From positions 1 through 7,450 of the forward strand of contig CABQCM010000061.1 of the NCBI GenBank assembly GCA_902462665.1: a stretch of DNA of 7,450 nucleotides, read 5' to 3'. Both the position numbers and the translations under genes were made by a program. The notes beneath the pieces are model-generated. The model worked only from the letters and a program-made list of their open reading frames with translations. It did no database searches and was not told the origin of the DNA. Shown piece by piece: positions 6,057 through 7,450 of the stretch; position 1 is the first letter of the stretch; every line of letters starts with the position of its first letter. The DNA is from an uncultured Oscillospiraceae bacterium (GTDB taxonomy: Bacteria > Bacillota > Clostridia > Oscillospirales > Acutalibacteraceae).

Positions 6057-6462
6057 TATTTTGGAGCAGGCACAGGAAATACGTACCGCGATGGACAAGG
6101 TTACAGTAGAAATGACCGATGAGCAGGCAATGGAATCGGCGGCGTTGTTCCCCTTGTGGGAAGTGGGAAAATCGTATCAAACAGGAGATCGGCTTCGGTA
6201 TCACGAAGAGCTCTATAAAGTTTTGCAAGCGCACACGTCTCAAGCAGACTGGACACCAGACACAGCCGTTTCACTGTATGTGAAAATCGCCGATCCGAGT
6301 ATCGAATGGCCCGAGTGGGTGCAGCCGCTGGGCGCACATGATGCCTACGCATTGGGGGCAAAGGTCAGCCACAACGGCAAACACTGGATTTCCAATGTGG
6401 ACAACAACGTGTGGGAGCCTGGCGTATACGGTTGGGACGAAGCGGAGGATCAAGATGGATAA
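6049..6462 (+). CDS. Phage protein with two carbohydrate-binding-like (CBM5/12 type) modules
   Basis: A 137-residue protein. Two ATGs are possible, 6043 and 6049; the upstream GGGGGTGG (6035-6042) touches the first but is well spaced (about 6-9 bases) for the second, so I chose 6049. Residues 1-30 form a helix (ILEQAQEIRTAMDKVTVEMTD). Residues 34-80 read F-P-x-W-x-x-G-x-x-Y-x-x-G-D-R-x-x-Y-x-x-x-L-Y-K-V-x-x-A-H-x-S-Q-x-D-W-T-P and residues 86-129 read E-W-x-x-P-x-x-x-x-D-A-Y-x-x-G-A-K-V-S-H-N-G-K-x-W-x-S. Both have the 'W/Y, x-x-G-D/A-x-V, G-K-x-W/Y' pattern of chitin-binding type 3 modules (CBM5/12), which are short aromatic-rich sugar binders. In this position it would help a tail or lysis component hold cell-wall glycans. 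It overlaps the previous and next genes by eight bases each. Confidence 0.7.
   Translation: MASILEQAQEIRTAMDKVTVEMTDEQAMESAALFPLWEVGKSYQTGDRLRYHEELYKVLQAHTSQADWTPDTAVSLYVKIADPSIEWPEWVQPLGAHDAYALGAKVSHNGKHWISNVDNNVWEPGVYGWDEAEDQDG
6444..6448 (+). promoter_or_regulatory. Ribosome binding site deciding the XhlA-like start
   Basis: GGAGG lies six bases before ATG 6455. The same frame is open back to an ATG at 6338, but that extension reads the previous gene out of frame and gives no recognisable sequence, while the protein from 6455 starts with the coiled-coil pattern expected of XhlA. Confidence 0.8.
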
Positions 6463-6766
6463 CTTGGAAAGAAACCTGATTGAGACCGCCGAACGCGCCA
6501 AGAGCAACACCCATCGGATTGACGAGCTGGAGCAGACACAGAAAACTATACAGGAATTGGCTCTGTCGGTAAAAGAGATTGCACTGAACACCCAAGCCAT
6601 GCAAAAAGAATTGGTGGCGCAGGGGGCCAAAATTGAGGCATTGGAGAAAATTCCGGCCCAGCGCTGGAACAGCCTGATGAAGACGCTGGTTACCTCGATT
6701 GCCACCACGCTGCTGGGAGGAATTGTAGGAGCTGTGCTGGCATTGGTTTTGCACAGCAGAGTATAG
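6455..6766 (+). CDS. XhlA-like haemolysin/holin-associated membrane protein
   Basis: A 103-residue protein starting MDNLERNLIETAERAKSN. Residues about 5-65 form a heptad-patterned coiled coil (ERNLIETAERAKSNTHRIDE, then TIQELALSVKEIALNTQAM and ELVAQGAKIEALEK). A single hydrophobic segment follows at about 77-99 (TLVTSIATTLLGGIVGAVLA), with a basic end HSRV. The 'N-terminal coil plus C-terminal membrane helix' layout, including the ERNL-x-E...NTHRIDELE start, matches the XhlA family of Bacillus PBSX and many Clostridia phages. XhlA works with a holin at the membrane so that the lysin can reach the wall, consistent with the next two genes. Start codon overlaps the previous gene by eight bases. 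The next gene starts 12 bases after the stop. Confidence 0.85.
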   Translation: MDNLERNLIETAERAKSNTHRIDELEQTQKTIQELALSVKEIALNTQAMQKELVAQGAKIEALEKIPAQRWNSLMKTLVTSIATTLLGGIVGAVLALVLHSRV

Positions 6767-6778
6767 GGAGGAAGCGGT

Positions 6779-6982
6779 ATGAAAAAGAATTTAGCGGCAT
6801 TAATCAAAGTGAAAACCATTGTAACGTTGATTGTCATTATGGTATTTGCTGTGCTGGCCCTGACGGACAAGCTCTCGCCCGATGTAGTCATGAGCGTTGT
6901 CACAATGGTGGTGGCCTTTTATTTCGGCACCCAAAAGGAGCGGCAGGACAGTCAGGATAACCAGATTGGGAAAGGAGAATAA
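6779..6982 (+). CDS. Small holin-like membrane protein
   Basis: A 67-residue protein. AGGGAGGA at 6765-6772 gives a strong ribosome site six bases before ATG. Two hydrophobic segments are visible, about residues 9-28 (IKVKTIVTLIVIMVFAVLAL) and 36-52 (VVMSVVTMVVAFYFGTQ), separated by a short polar turn (TDKLSP), with a basic N-terminus (MKKN) and a charged C-terminus (KERQDSQDNQIGKGE). Small two-helix proteins with the V-K-T-I-V-T-L...F-Y-F-G-T-Q pattern are common between XhlA and the lysin in Clostridia phages and are presumed holins. The expected action is timed permeabilisation of the cytoplasmic membrane. The name rests on size, topology and lysis-cassette position; the family is not experimentally tied to holin activity as far as I can tell from sequence. 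Confidence 0.75.
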   Translation: MKKNLAALIKVKTIVTLIVIMVFAVLALTDKLSPDVVMSVVTMVVAFYFGTQKERQDSQDNQIGKGE

Positions 6983-6984
6983 CC

Positions 6985-7450
6985 ATGTCGCAGAAATTGA
7001 TGCTCCCGGTCAACGACTGCCAGATGCTGGTGGGGTATAAGAACGAGCCGTACAAAAAGCATTGGGGATTTACGCATTACGGAATCGACTGCTACGATCC
7101 CTCCCTCGTCCTCTGGGGAATGGGGGACGGGGAGGTCGTTAAGGTCGGAGAAGACAGCGTATTCGGCAATGTCGTGGTGGTGATTTACAAGGACGTGTGG
7201 GTGCACGGGCAGAACAAGGCAATGGATCTGGTAGCGCGGTGTTACCATATGGCGGAGCCGGCCTATGTCAAAGAAGGGCAGAAGGTCACCACCAAAGATA
7301 AGCTGGGGAAACTGGGCACGACGGGGAAATATTCGTCTGGGGTGCACTGCCATCTGGAGCTGGACACCGACACCGCGCACCCTTTGTATGTGCCGGGTCT
7401 TGCAGGGGATACCAGCTTGTTCAAAAAGGGGATTGACACGACGATCCACC
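6985..7450 (+). CDS. M23 family peptidase, probable phage endolysin (C-terminus cut off by window)
   Basis: 155 codons are visible; AAAGGAG at 6971-6977 is seven bases before ATG, and the gene begins two bases after the holin stop. The sequence has the M23 metallopeptidase signatures: H31-x-x-x-D35 (HYGID) and H121-x-H123 (HCH), which with H31 and D35 bind zinc, plus H88 in the CYHM strand, the extra active-site histidine. The core spans about residues 5-137 with the usual G-x-G-x-V (47-51), G-N-x-V-V-V (61-66) and 'V-K-E-G-Q-K-V' (95-101) motifs. Such enzymes cut peptide cross-links in peptidoglycan. There is no signal peptide, so release would depend on the upstream membrane proteins. Sequence after residue 137 may be the start of a linker leading to a second catalytic or wall-binding domain beyond the window. 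Endolysin is preferred over a virion-associated lysin because of the lysis-cassette position. Confidence 0.88.
   Translation, partial: MSQKLMLPVNDCQMLVGYKNEPYKKHWGFTHYGIDCYDPSLVLWGMGDGEVVKVGEDSVFGNVVVVIYKDVWVHGQNKAMDLVARCYHMAEPAYVKEGQKVTTKDKLGKLGTTGKYSSGVHCHLELDTDTAHPLYVPGLAGDTSLFKKGIDTTIH

Noticed and set aside
6338..6454. An upstream start extending the XhlA-like protein by 39 residues
   Set aside because: It overlaps the preceding gene for over 100 bases with no ribosome site, whereas ATG 6455 has GGAGG six bases upstream and gives the expected XhlA length.
6271..6903. A 210-codon minus-strand open frame across three lysis-region genes
   Set aside because: It runs antisense to three genes with strong ribosome sites and clear XhlA-like and holin-like features; its hydrophobic parts are antisense effects.
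5811..7450. Searched for a DGR template repeat or reverse transcriptase downstream of the candidate VR
   Set aside because: No near-copy of the VR, such as the 'ggtgggaactgg' segment, appears elsewhere by eye, and no frame shows RT motifs such as the Y-x-D-D box. The region is filled by tail and lysis genes.

Overview
This window is a stretch of a tailed-phage (siphovirus-type) late region, most likely a prophage or temperate phage of a gut Clostridia host (Oscillospiraceae/Lachnospiraceae-like). I infer this from the strong AGGAGG-type ribosome sites before nearly every gene, the gene order (tape measure, small tail-tip protein, large hub, adhesins, XhlA-like protein, holin-like protein, lysin), and protein families I associate with Clostridia phages. 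All genes lie on the + strand, are tightly packed and often overlap by a few bases. I see no terminator or promoter, so they look like part of one long late operon. No integrase, att site, tRNA, CRISPR array or IS element is visible.

Layout. 1-157 is the C-terminal end of the tape measure protein. 167-544 is a small DUF6711-like tail-tip protein. 549-2813 is a 754-residue hub/tail-associated protein that carries two diverged copies of a ~130-residue module. 2814-3212 and 3284-3721 are small, probably structural, proteins of the tail tip. The 71-bp gap between them holds a heptamer tandem repeat. 3721-4578 and 4593-5798 are two adhesin-like proteins. The first fuses a tail-attachment N-terminus to a DUF6273-like domain. 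The second ends in a C-type-lectin/FGE-like domain that looks like the target protein of a diversity-generating retroelement (DGR). 5811-6056 is a small protein typical of this position. 6049-6462 carries two carbohydrate-binding-like modules. 6455-6766 (XhlA-like), 6779-6982 (holin-like) and 6985 to the window end (M23 peptidase endolysin, cut off by the window) form the lysis cassette.

How the genes work together. The tape measure, small tip protein and hub would build the tail tip. The following small proteins and adhesins would decorate it and bind the cell surface. The last three genes would open the membrane and cut peptidoglycan at the end of infection. GC content is about 60% in the tail-tip genes, falls abruptly to about 40% inside the gene at 3721 (near base 3955), stays near 47% in the next adhesin, and rises to about 60% in the lysin. 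This marks the receptor-binding region as an exchanged cassette.

The main point of interest is the predicted DGR variable region at about 5640-5798. No reverse transcriptase, accessory protein or template repeat is in the window, so the DGR call is a prediction from the target protein alone.
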